64,000 bases of DNA. Origin: Trypanosoma brucei gambiense DAL972. Its lineage: Eukaryota; Euglenozoa; Kinetoplastea; Trypanosomatida; Trypanosomatidae. Shown here piece after piece: positions 38,601 to 49,493 of the stretch. The DNA is taken from the NCBI RefSeq assembly GCF_000210295.1, contig NC_026740.1:875691-939690 (forward strand), written 5' to 3'. Both the position numbers and the translations under genes were made by a program. The notes under the pieces were generated by a model. That model saw only the letters and a list, made by a program, of their open reading frames with translations. It did no database searches and had not been told where the DNA came from. Numbering within the stretch: position 1 is the first letter of the stretch; every line of letters begins with the position of its first letter.

Positions 38601-41600
38601 CCATCAGTATTGCGAAGCTCCTCATTTTCAGCGCGTAGTTCAGCAAGTTGCTCCTCCATCTCATGAAGTTTCTCATTCTGCACATCAAGTTCACGTGCCT
38701 TGTCACCATCAGTATTGCGAAGCTCCTCATTCTCAGCGCGTAGTTCAGCAAGTTGCTCCTCCATCTCATGAAGTTTCTCATTCTGCACATCAAGTTCACG
38801 TGCCTTGTCACCATCAGTATTGCGAAGCTCCTCATTCTCAGCGCGTAGTTCAGCAAGTTGCTCCTCCATCTCATGAAGTTTCTCATTCTGCACATCAAGT
38901 TCACGTGCCTTGTCACCATCAGTATTGCGAAGCTCCTCATTCTCAGCGCGTAGTTCAGCAAGTTGCTCTTCCATCTCATGAAGTTTCTCATTCTGCACAT
39001 CAAGTTCACGTGCCTTGTCACCATCAGTATTGCGAAGCTCCTCATTTTCAGCGCGTAGTTCAGCAAGTTGCTCTTCCATCTCATGAAGTTTCTCATTCTG
39101 CACATCAAGTTCACGTGCCTTGTCACCATCAGTATTGCGAAGCTCCTCATTCTCAGCGCGTAGTTCAGCAAGTTGCTCCTCCATCTCATGAAGTTTCTCA
39201 TTCTGCACATCAAGTTCACGTGCCTTGTCACCATCAGTATTGCGAAGCTCCTCATTCTCAGCGCGTAGTTCAGCAAGTTGCTCCTCCATCTCATGAAGTT
39301 TCTCATTCTGCACATCAAGTTCACGTGCCTTGTCACCATCAGTATTGCGAAGCTCCTCATTCTCAGCGCGTAGTTCATTTATCTTCTGTTCAAGTTCTTT
39401 TTGTAGGTAGAGAAGTTGCTGATTTCTTACTTCTAGTTCTCTTAATTTAGCGTGCTGCTCCTCTCGTATTCCTGTGTTTTCGGTGCGCACTTCTCGGAGT
39501 TGTTCAACTAGTTCTTGGACTCTTCCTGATTGGACGCATAGATCAAGTGACTTTTCCACTTCGTGTTCGCGTAGCTGTTCGTTTTCCTTTTGCAGTTCGT
39601 TGGCATCTTGCTGTAGTTGTCGTAGTTGTGAATTCAGCTCCTCTATTTGATTTGTTTTACTGTTACAAATTTGCTGGAGATTGCTGTGAGATTCAGATAA
39701 AGTTCTCATCTGCCGATCAATATCCTGTATGTATTCGCTCTGCTTTTTTGCATCTACAGATATAATTTCATTATTTTTACAAAGTTCCTCATTTTCCCTA
39801 GCCAGAGTATTTAATTGTTTCTCTACAGCAGTTAGCCGCGCCTGTTGCGCAGTTAGTTCATTTGTTTTCTCCTCTTGTAATCGGAGAAGATCATTCCTCT
39901 CAGACGAAACATCATGCAGTTTTGCGCCAAGTTCACAGAGTTCTTGTTCTAGAGTATTCAGTTGTTGACGGCCTTCGTCGATCTGCTCCTTTAATAGATC
40001 AAGGCCATCCTTAGGTTCATTTAATTTCAACAGCAGCCGCTGCGTTTCCCTGAATGGGTAATGCTGAAGCCGTTGAGCAATTTCCGAAGGATGAATGCTT
40101 GAAGGATGGGTGACATCAAATTCAACCACACGACCACTCGGAGTGAACGTTACATTACTCACACAATCCCTGTAGACACGACATGCATTAGCAGCATCAA
40201 CAACAACAGCACAACGTAACTCTTCCGGTTTATTCTTCAGCAACTCATCTAACCTCTCACCTTGAAGTTTAACACACTGAGAACTTACCATGCAATCTCC
40301 CTCCATCGAAGCGATCCACCGAGAATCATGTTTGCGCAGCTCATCATTTTCAGCACGAATCGCCTTCAGACTCTCTTGTAGCAAAGAAATTTTGGACTCA
40401 ACATTAACAATCAGTTCATTAAGAGACTCAATTTCCTTTGCATTATCAAAATCAGTAAGACGAAGTTGCTCATTTTCCTCCTTAAGTTGTTGCAAATGCC
40501 GTTCCATCTCATGAAGTTTCTCATTCTGCACATCAAGTTCACGTGCCTTGTCACCTTCAATATTGCGAAGCTCCTCATTCTCAGCGCGTAGTTCAGCAAG
40601 TTGCTCCTCCATCTCATGAAGTTTCTCGTTCTGTACATCAAGTTCACGTGCCTTGTCACCTTCAGTATTGCGAAGCTCCTCATTTTCAGCGCGTAGTTCA
40701 GCAAGTTGCTCCTCCATCTCATGAAGTTTCTCATTCTGCACATCAAGTTCACGTGCCTTGTCACCATCAGTATTGCGAAGCTCCTCATTCTCAGCGCGTA
40801 GTTCAGCAAGTTGCTCCTCCATCTCATGAAGTTTCTCATTCTGCACATCAAGTTCACGTGCCTTGTCACCATCAGTATTGCGAAGCTCCTCATTCTCAGC
40901 GCGTAGTTCAGCAAGTTGCTCCTCCATCTCATGAAGTTTCTCATTCTGCGCATCAAGTTCACGTGCCTTGTCACCATCAGTATTGCGAAGCTCCTCATTT
41001 TCAGCGCGTAGTTCAGCAAGTTGCTCCTCCATCTCATGAAGTTTCTCATTCTGCACATCAAGTTCACGTGCCTTGTCACCATCAGTATTGCGAAGCTCCT
41101 CATTCTCAGCGCGTAGTTCAGCAAGTTGCTCTTCCATCTCATGAAGTTTCTCATTCTGCACATCAAGTTCACGTGCCTTGTCACCATCAGTATTGCGAAG
41201 CTCCTCATTCTCAGCGCGTAGTTCAGCAAGTTGCTCCTCCATCTCATGAAGTTTCTCATTCTGCACATCAAGTTCACGTGCCTTGTCACCATCAGTATTG
41301 CGAAGCTCCTCATTTTCAGCGCGTAGTTCAGCAAGTTGCTCCTCCATCTCATGAAGTTTCTCATTCTGCACATCAAGTTCACGTGCCTTGTCACCATCAG
41401 TATTGCGAAGCTCCTCATTTTCAGCGCGTAGTTCAGCAAGTTGCTCCTCCATCTCATGAAGTTTCTCATTCTGCACATCAAGTTCACGTGCCTTGTCACC
41501 ATCAGTATTGCGAAGCTCCTCATTCTCAGCGCGTAGTTCAGCAAGTTGCTCCTCCATCTCATGAAGTTTCTCATTCTGCACATCAAGTTCACGTGCCTTG

Positions 41601-44600
41601 TCACCATCAGTATTGCGAAGCTCCTCATTCTCAGCGCGTAGTTCAGCAAGTTGCTCCTCCATCTCATGAAGTTTCTCATTCTGCACATCAAGTTCACGTG
41701 CCTTGTCACCATCAGTATTGCGAAGCTCCTCATTCTCAGCGCGTAGTTCAGCAAGTTGCTCCTCCATCTCATGAAGTTTCTCATTCTGCACATCAAGTTC
41801 ACGTGCCTTGTCACCATCAGTATTGCGAAGCTCCTCATTCTCAGCGCGTAGTTCAGCAAGTTGCTCTTCCATCTCATGAAGTTTCTCATTCTGCACATCA
41901 AGTTCACGTGCCTTGTCACCATCAGTATTGCGAAGCTCCTCATTCTCAGCGCGTAGTTCAGCAAGTTGCTCTTCCATCTCATGAAGTTTCTCATTCTGCA
42001 CATCAAGTTCACGTGCCTTGTCACCATCAGTATTGCGAAGCTCCTCATTTTCAGCGCGTAGTTCAGCAAGTTGCTCCTCCATCTCATGAAGTTTCTCATT
42101 CTGCACATCAAGTTCACGTGCCTTGTCACCATCAGTATTGCGAAGCTCCTCATTTTCAGCGCGTAGTTCAGCAAGTTGCTCCTCCATCTCATGAAGTTTC
42201 TCATTCTGCACATCAAGTTCACGTGCCTTGTCACCATCAGTATTGCGAAGCTCCTCATTCTCAGCGCGTAGTTCAGCAAGTTGCTCCTCCATCTCATGAA
42301 GTTTCTCATTCTGCACATCAAGTTCACGTGCCTTGTCACCATCAGTATTGCGAAGCTCCTCATTTTCAGCGCGTAGTTCAGCAAGTTGCTCCTCCATCTC
42401 ATGAAGTTTCTCATTCTGCACATCAAGTTCACGTGCCTTGTCACCATCAGTATTGCGAAGCTCCTCATTTTCAGCGCGTAGTTCAGCAAGTTGCTCCTCC
42501 ATCTCATGAAGTTTCTCATTCTGCACATCAAGTTCACGTGCCTTGTCACCATCAGTATTGCGAAGCTCCTCATTTTCAGCGCGTAGTTCAGCAAGTTGCT
42601 CCTCCATCTCATGAAGTTTCTCATTCTGCACATCAAGTTCACGTGCCTTGTCACCATCAGTATTGCGAAGCTCCTCATTTTCAGCGCGTAGTTCAGCAAG
42701 TTGCTCCTCCATCTCATGAAGTTTCTCATTCTGCACATCAAGTTCACGTGCCTTGTCACCATCAGTATTGCGAAGCTCCTCATTTTCAGCGCGTAGTTCA
42801 GCAAGTTGCTCCTCCATCTCATGAAGTTTCTCATTCTGCACATCAAGTTCACGTGCCTTGTCACCATCAGTATTGCGAAGCTCCTCATTCTCAGCGCGTA
42901 GTTCAGCAAGTTGCTCCTCCATCTCATGAAGTTTCTCATTCTGCACATCAAGTTCACGTGCCTTGTCACCATCAGTATTGCGAAGCTCCTCATTTTCAGC
43001 GCGTAGTTCAGCAAGTTGCTCCTCCATCTCATGAAGTTTCTCATTCTGCACATCAAGTTCACGTGCCTTGTCACCATCAGTATTGCGAAGCTCCTCATTC
43101 TCAGCGCGTAGTTCAGCAAGTTGCTCTTCCATCTCATGAAGTTTCTCATTCTGCACATCAAGTTCACGTGCCTTGTCACCATCAGTATTGCGAAGCTCCT
43201 CATTCTCAGCGCGTAGTTCAGCAAGTTGCTCTTCCATCTCATGAAGTTTCTCATTCTGCACATCAAGTTCACGTGCCTTGTCACCATCAGTATTGCGAAG
43301 CTCCTCATTTTCAGCGCGTAGTTCAGCAAGTTGCTCTTCCATCTCATGAAGTTTCTCATTCTGCACATCAAGTTCACGTGCCTTGTCACCATCAGTATTG
43401 CGAAGCTCCTCATTTTCAGCGCGTAGTTCAGCAAGTTGCTCCTCCATCTCATGAAGTTTCTCATTCTGTACATCAAGTTCACGTGCCTTGTCACCATCAG
43501 TATTGCGAAGCTCCTCATTTTCAGCGCGTAGTTCAGCAAGTTGCTCTTCCATCTCATGAAGTTTCTCATTCTGCACATCAAGTTCACGTGCCTTGTCACC
43601 ATCAGTATTGCGAAGCTCCTCATTTTCAGCGCGTAGTTCAGCAAGTTGCTCCTCCATCTCATGAAGTTTCTCATTCTGCACATCAAGTTCACGTGCCTTG
43701 TCACCATCAGTATTGCGAAGTTCCTCATTCTCAGCGCGTAGTTCAGCAAGTTGCTCCTCCATCTCATGAAGTTTCTCATTCTGTACATCAAGTTCACGTG
43801 CCTTGTCACCATCAGTATTGCGAAGCTCCTCATTTTCAGCGCGTAGTTCAGCAAGTTGCTCTTCCATCTCATGAAGTTTCTCATTCTGCACATCAAGTTC
43901 ACGTGCCTTGTCACCATCAGTATTGCGGAGCTCCTCATTCTCAGCGCGTAGTTCAGCAAGTTGCTCTCCATCTCATGAAGTTTCTCGTTCTGTACATCAA
44001 GTTCACGTGCCTTGTCACCTTCAGTATTGCGAAGCTCCTCATTTTCAGCGCGTAGTTCAGCAAGTTGCTCCTCCATCTCATGAAGTTTCTCATTCTGCAC
44101 ATCAAGTTCACGTGCCTTGTCACCATCAGTATTGCGAAGCTCCTCATTCTCAGCGCGTAGTTCAGCAAGTTGCTCCTCCATCTCATGAAGTTTCTCATTC
44201 TGCACATCAAGTTCACGTGCCTTGTCACCATCAGTATTGCGAAGCTCCTCATTCTCAGCGCGTAGTTCAGCAAGTTGCTCCTCCATCTCATGAAGTTTCT
44301 CGTTCTGTACATCAAGTTCACGTGCCTTGTCACCATCAGTATTGCGAAGCTCCTCATTTTCAGCGCGTAGTTCAGCAAGTTGCTCCTCCATCTCATGAAG
44401 TTTCTCATTCTGCACATCAAGTTCACGTGCCTTGTCACCATCAGTATTGCGAAGCTCCTCATTCTCAGCGCGTAGTTCAGCAAGTTGCTCCTCCATCTCA
44501 TGAAGTTTCTCATTCTGCACATCAAGTTCACGTGCCTTGTCACCATCAGTATTGCGAAGCTCCTCATTTTCAGCGCGTAGTTCAGCAAGTTGCTCTTCCA

Positions 44601-47600
44601 TCTCATGAAGTTTCTCATTCTGCACATCAAGTTCACGTGCCTTGTCACCATCAGTATTGCGAAGCTCCTCATTTTCAGCGCGTAGTTCAGCAAGTTGCTC
44701 CTCCATCTCATGAAGTTTCTCATTCTGCACATCAAGTTCACGTGCCTTGTCACCATCAGTATTGCGAAGCTCCTCATTCTCAGCGCGTAGTTCAGCAAGT
44801 TGCTCTTCCATCTCATGAAGTTTCTCATTCTGCACATCAAGTTCACGTGCCTTGTCACCATCAGTATTGCGAAGCTCCTCATTCTCAGCGCGTAGTTCAG
44901 CAAGTTGCTCTTCCATCTCATGAAGTTTCTCATTCTGCACATCAAGTTCACGTGCCTTGTCACCATCAGTATTGCGAAGCTCCTCATTTTCAGCGCGTAG
45001 TTCAGCAAGTTGCTCCTCCATCTCATGAAGTTTCTCATTCTGCACATCAAGTTCACGTGCCTTGTCACCATCAGTATTGCGAAGCTCCTCATTCTCAGCG
45101 CGTAGTTCAGCAAGTTGCTCCTCCATCTCATGAAGTTTCTCATTCTGCACATCAAGTTCACGTGCCTTGTCACCATCAGTATTGCGAAGCTCCTCATTTT
45201 CAGCGCGTAGTTCAGCAAGTTGCTCTTCCATCTCATGAAGTTTCTCATTCTGCACATCAAGTTCACGTGCCTTGTCACCATCAGTATTGCGAAGCTCCTC
45301 ATTTTCAGCGCGTAGTTCAGCAAGTTGCTCTTCCATCTCATGAACGTATCCCTGCAGCTCGACGTCACCTGATGCTGTTTCCCTAACGCGATGAAGCTCC
45401 TCATTCTCAGCGCGTAGTTCAGCAAGTTGCTCTTCCATCTCATGAACGTATCCCTGCAGCTCGACGTCACCTGATGCTGCTTCTCTAACGCGATGAAGCT
45501 CCTCATTCTCAGCGCGTAGTTCAGCAAGTTGCTCTTCCATCTCATGAACGTATCCCTGCAGCTCGACGTCACCTGATGCTGTTTCCCTAACGCGATGAAG
45601 CTCCTCATTCTCAGCGCGTAGTTCAGCAAGTTGCTCTTCCATCTCATGAAGTTTCTCATTCTGCACATCAAGTTCACGTGCCTTGTCACCATCAGTATTG
45701 CGAAGCTCCTCATTTTCAGCGCGTAGTTCAGCAAGTTGCTCTTCCATCTCATGAACGTATCCCTGCAGCTCCACGTCACCTGATGCTGCTTCCCTAATGC
45801 AATGAAGCTCTTCTTTTTCTATTAGTTGTCCTATTATCTGTTGATGTGGTCGAATGGGGTTGTGTTGTCCTTGTTTGTCTTCTTTTATTCGTACTGCTTT
45901 GCTTTCTTCGAGGGACTCTTTGTTTAAGGGTTCTTCGGTTTCTTGTTGCTTCTGACGATGTGCTCTTATGTTACATATATTATCTTTGTCGTGATCACGT
46001 AACGATTCGTCCGGTTCATGTAGCTTGCTGTTCTCTGTTGGTGCTTCTTTTCTGTACGTTTCCCTTGTCTGACATTCTTCTGCACTTTCTACGGATGTGT
46101 TGGTGCGGGTTGTTTCTTCTTCGCTAGTTTCTTTCTCTAAAAGATATCCGGCGTCTTTTGCGTCCTCGGTTTTTGTTTGAATAACTTCTTCTTTGTTTTC
46201 TTTTGTCCGGCGTAGTAAAGTGTTTTCGTCATTCAGTATGCGTAGCCTCTCCTCCAATGCTTTTATGTGCCCTTGTAGTTCCTCAATCTGAGCAATTTCC
46301 TCCCTGGTGGACATGAATAAATCACCATCGTCCAGGGTTTCGTGCAAACTGTGAGAATAAGAAGGACTGTCTTGGTGGTCTCCTTCCCTCCGGCCTCTAT
46401 TGCTGTGTTGGTGAGGGTCACTTTCCCCTTGTTTCCCGATCGTTTGCATTAGTTGCAACACTGAAAGAAACTCTACCCTCCTGACCCGTTGTGCGAGATC
46501 ATATTGCAACACGGAAGGAGGGTGAGAGACGGTGAACACGACAGATGTGTAGTACTCATTGAAACAAATATCGTCAATATCACTGATATCTACCTGGCAA
46601 GCACGAGCGGCATCCACAAGAACGGCTTTGTTGATATCTTCTCTATTGTTGATTATGTGCGTCCTCCATTCACGAAGATCGATATTCTTTTTGAGTGTGG
46701 TTGTGACCCTCTCCCCATGTTGGTCTTTATGTCCCTCGATGATGTAGCCCTCTCTGCTCCCACCGCGAGTTGATGCATGCAGCGGAGACTCGTGCTCACT
46801 TACCCCCTGGTCCGTAGCGTCGTATCCTCTAATCTGATCACCGCTGCTTTCCCTTTGTAGTTCCTCTATTTCTTTGCGGTAGTGCTCCAGCTGACGAAGA
46901 TCTTCGTCATGGCGCTGCTTAAGTTCGCTGATCTTGATTATCCCTTCTTGGCGCGTCTTCTCTGCCAGTTCACGCTGCTCGCTCAGGAGCTGCTGTAGCT
47001 CGCTGTTCACCCGCTGAGCTTCTTCAATTTGTTGTAAGAGGTCACTGTTCTCTTCATGGGCAATATCAGTGGAATTTTGCCGTGGCTGAGAGTCCACTGC
47101 TTCGTCCTTCGGCTGCAAACCACCACAGCTGAACCCCCCTTCCAACGCATGATGAAGAGCAACGTGGAGCAGCGGGCGGTGAATGGTAGCGCACCAGTCA
47201 ATGAACTGCACATCCTTGTCCGTAATGCTAACGACATCACCATTATCATCCGAAATACTCAAAACTGTCAGAATACAAGAACGGGAAACGTTGGTTGACG
47301 GCCTATCAGCAGAGGCGACGAACGTAAGGTACTGTTCGCTCTCATCTTCGCAAGCCCCATCGTCAACACTGCTTCCCTCTTCAGCACTGCAGTGCAACTT
47401 TGTTTCGATGCGCTTGATTTGCGTGTTCAGTTCCTTTATGTGAGCTATGTGGCTGGTAATATTCGCGTGCAGCTCGTCTGTGGACCGCTGAGAGTTTACG
47501 ATCTCACATATGACGTGAAACATGCCCATCTGGGCAATGATCCAATCAAAAAGAAGAGGTAGCAGGGTGTCAGTACCGGACCTCGACCCGCCGGTCGTTT

Positions 47601-48318
47601 TCCCACTTAGTTGATTGCAGTAGAGGTGGACATCGGACATGTAGGCATCGTTGATGTCGTTGTAAAGTTCTACGCTCATATCAGTCATTGGGTCAAATTC
47701 CAGCAACCGCTGTATGTAGGTCGGATCCCTCACAGCGGCCCGCAGGTCCTCCCACGACCATGAGGAATCAACAACCAAGTCCTCATTTAGAAGTGCGACA
47801 GTTGCCTCTAGCGCAAGCCGAAGTTGCACCGATGGAACCCGTGTGTTGAACACTTCGTGAAGTCGCACCTCCTCTACAGCCGCAATAGCACGACGAACGG
47901 CATCGGAAGACTCCTTTGCACGCCCCATGGCCGCCTCATTGTTACGCCGAACAGCCGCCATCTCCTCGCGCAACGCCATAACACTCATGTGGCGGTGCCT
48001 CATCTCCTCCATTTTCCTCTCTTTGTCGATCCTTAGTGTGTTGAGAACAGCGGGATCGTGGCTGTTCTGTGGGAGCAACACACGCACCGTAGCGGAACGT
48101 GGATCCAGCTGCAACGCGCGCCCCAGAAACCATCGCCGCTTGGAAGCTTTGCCTAATAATTCATAGGCCACAAGAGACCCCACGCACAAGGGGTCTTTCA
48201 CACTATTAAGTAACGACTTCACACGGCTGTGGGTCGGACTAGCGCCTTTGTCCAACGCATGCAGAGAATCTGCTGTTTGTGACCACTCCTCATCGAAATG
48301 GCCTTCGGCGGTTGCCAT
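35681..48318 (-). CDS. FAZ10: FAZ10: giant flagellum attachment zone coiled-coil protein (frame broken once in this sequence)
   Basis: The gene runs from ATG 48318 to TGA 35681. Its 12,638 nt are one short of a multiple of three; with one missing base accounted for at about 43,966 it is about 4,212 residues, close to the reported giant FAZ10 (about 500 kDa). N- to C-terminus: a folded region with a dynein-stalk-like domain (residues about 95-310); a first coiled coil; a small alpha/beta domain (46,440-46,700); Glu/Lys-rich coiled coil; 34/35-residue repeat units (45,791-45,339); a 35-residue array of about 46 units (45,339-40,510); a second copy of the small domain (40,337-40,032); a coiled coil; a second array of 13 units (39,380-37,990); a coiled coil; a third domain copy (37,280-36,975); and a final coiled coil ending in an acidic tail. 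FAZ10 lies at the flagellum-cell body junction and affects attachment and furrow placement (published for T. brucei). Read literally, translation leaves the true frame after about 1,450 residues and stops at 40,411. Confidence 0.92.
36975..37280 (-). repeat. FAZ10 small alpha/beta domain, C-terminal copy (306 bp)
   Basis: This matches 40,032-40,337 at all but three of 306 positions, of which two change residues (Gln/Lys and Met/Ile). It encodes 'ELLKNKPEELRCAVVVDAA', 'SGRVVEFDVTHPSSIHPSE' and 'IAQRLQHYPFRETQRLL'. The pattern resembles the small domain found in FAZ1 and other giant kinetoplastid cytoskeletal proteins. Confidence 0.9.
37990..39380 (-). repeat. FAZ10 coiled-coil array A: 13 tandem 105-bp units
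   Basis: Thirteen copies of a 35-residue unit (five heptads), spaced exactly 105 bp (for example 38,034, 38,139 ... 39,294). The unit runs from 'LHEMEEQLAELRAENEELR' into 'NTDGDKARELDVQNEK'. Units differ almost only at synonymous sites. Leucines recur in heptad positions, as expected of a long parallel coiled coil. Confidence 0.95.
40032..40337 (-). repeat. FAZ10 small alpha/beta domain, middle copy (306 bp)
   Basis: About 99% identical to 36,975-37,280, with unrelated coiled-coil sequence on both sides, so the shared block is confined to this domain. Confidence 0.9.
40510..45339 (-). repeat. FAZ10 coiled-coil array B: about 46 tandem 105-bp units
   Basis: Same 35-residue unit as array A. 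Unit starts at 40,510 and 45,234 are 45 periods apart less one base. The unit nearest 40,510 is degenerate (LHEMERHLQQLKEENEQLR), and the two after it have Glu for Asp (NIEGDK, NTEGDK). One unit has Ala for Val near 40,949. A one-base deletion lies at about 43,966. Confidence 0.95.
45339..45791 (-). repeat. FAZ10 variant repeat units, mostly 34 residues
   Basis: Upstream of array B, units keep 'HEMEEQLAELRAENEEL' but continue with 'HRVRETASGDVELQGYV' instead of the usual second half. Unit starts near 45,339, 45,441 and 45,543 are 102 bp apart. One standard 35-residue unit is inserted before the last variant. Confidence 0.9.
46440..46700 (-). repeat. FAZ10 small alpha/beta domain, divergent N-terminal copy
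   Basis: 'NREDINKAVLVDAARACQVD' and 'SVVFTVSHPPSVLQYDLAQR' align with the two near-identical copies but at low identity, so this is an old paralogous domain within the same protein. Confidence 0.75.
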
Positions 48319-49493
48319 TGTAGGAAAGAGAACACGGAACACTAGCTAAAGCACCCAAAAGTACCTGGTCCCAAAACCCTGGTTGACACTTTGCTACTCT
48401 CCCCCTTCCCTCAATCGCTCTACTACACCTCGCTCACAAGCTCTACTGATTTCGCACTCAGCGGAGTTCGGATTCTTCCAAGACACGGCCAAATCCTCTC
48501 CTCCTCCTCCTCCTGTTTTTGCCCTTTTTTTTTTCGTTCTATTACAAAAATTAAACAAAACTTTTGTCCTCCCCAACACTCACCCTCGCGGTGGCAAACA
48601 CCAGTAGCAGTGGTGGTGTCGCCTCGTCACACTAGAAATGAACTACCGACTTGGGTGTGTTAACTCAGCCTTTCCACGGGGTTAGATCGCTCTTCAACTT
48701 TTCTGGCCCCTGTAGGTGCGGTTCTGACCGTTCTTCGGGAATACTATAATGTACAACGATGCAAGCAGAGGAAACAGGAGAAATGAAATCATGGACACGA
48801 CCCACTTGTAAAATCGACTAGTGCGTGGGTCTAAAGATAACACACAAATGCACAGTTATTCGTTTCTTACAAAGAAATCCGCACACTCAACGATACTTTT
48901 TCGACCTCTTCCTGCCGCTTGCAGTCTGACGCTCTTGCAACGATCCGCAAAAGCACAAGGCCAACACCAAACAGATACGATGCGATATGACATTATACGT
49001 ATACCCACGTAATATCCAGAGAGTAGCGCGTCTGCATCCTCCCCCCCCCCTCGTTGCAGCCACCTGTTTGTACGTGCGGGCACAATAAAGGAAGAAGGTC
49101 GCTTCCTTCTCACTATCAAGTGGAGGTCAAAGGAAAGACCACCCCTCTAGTCTGAGGCTTAAAATGAAAACAACGATGTGTCGGCAACTTCTGCAGTTCA
49201 TTCAGGAGAATGGCACAACGTCGCATGTACGACCACCGTCGCCACCAGCAGCGGCACCGACAGAAGTTGATAGTTATAATTTTTTTCCCCCTTTTAAAGT
49301 TCTGTACCGCGTAATCACCCGATGCCTCCTCCCTTCCTGTCGTTTGCTCGATGGGGAAGATAAATGTGAACGACAAATGTGGCAGTCACTTGTGAAGGGT
49401 CAAAATCAAAACATACCAATACACCACCAACTACGTCCTCAGCCTGACACCGCACCTTCCCACGCACGCACTCGCATGGGGCACCACACGCTC
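48319..49493 (-). other. Intergenic region, 1.17 kb
   Basis: 5' UTR of FAZ10 and 3' UTR of the methyltransferase gene. On the minus strand a pyrimidine-containing stretch with TAG near 48,535-48,550 is a candidate splice site. Open frames on the plus strand are antisense to the methyltransferase and not called. Confidence 0.6.

Noticed and set aside
40543..44055. A 1,170-codon open frame on the plus strand, plus 38,065-39,450 and 43,908-45,386
   Set aside because: These are antisense to the FAZ10 repeat. They stay open only because the 105-bp unit is a multiple of three and happens to lack stops in that frame; they end where the repeats end.
37990..45791. Regularly spaced repeats that could suggest a CRISPR array
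   Set aside because: The units are directly adjacent with no unique spacers, they encode a coiled coil in frame, and the genome is eukaryotic.
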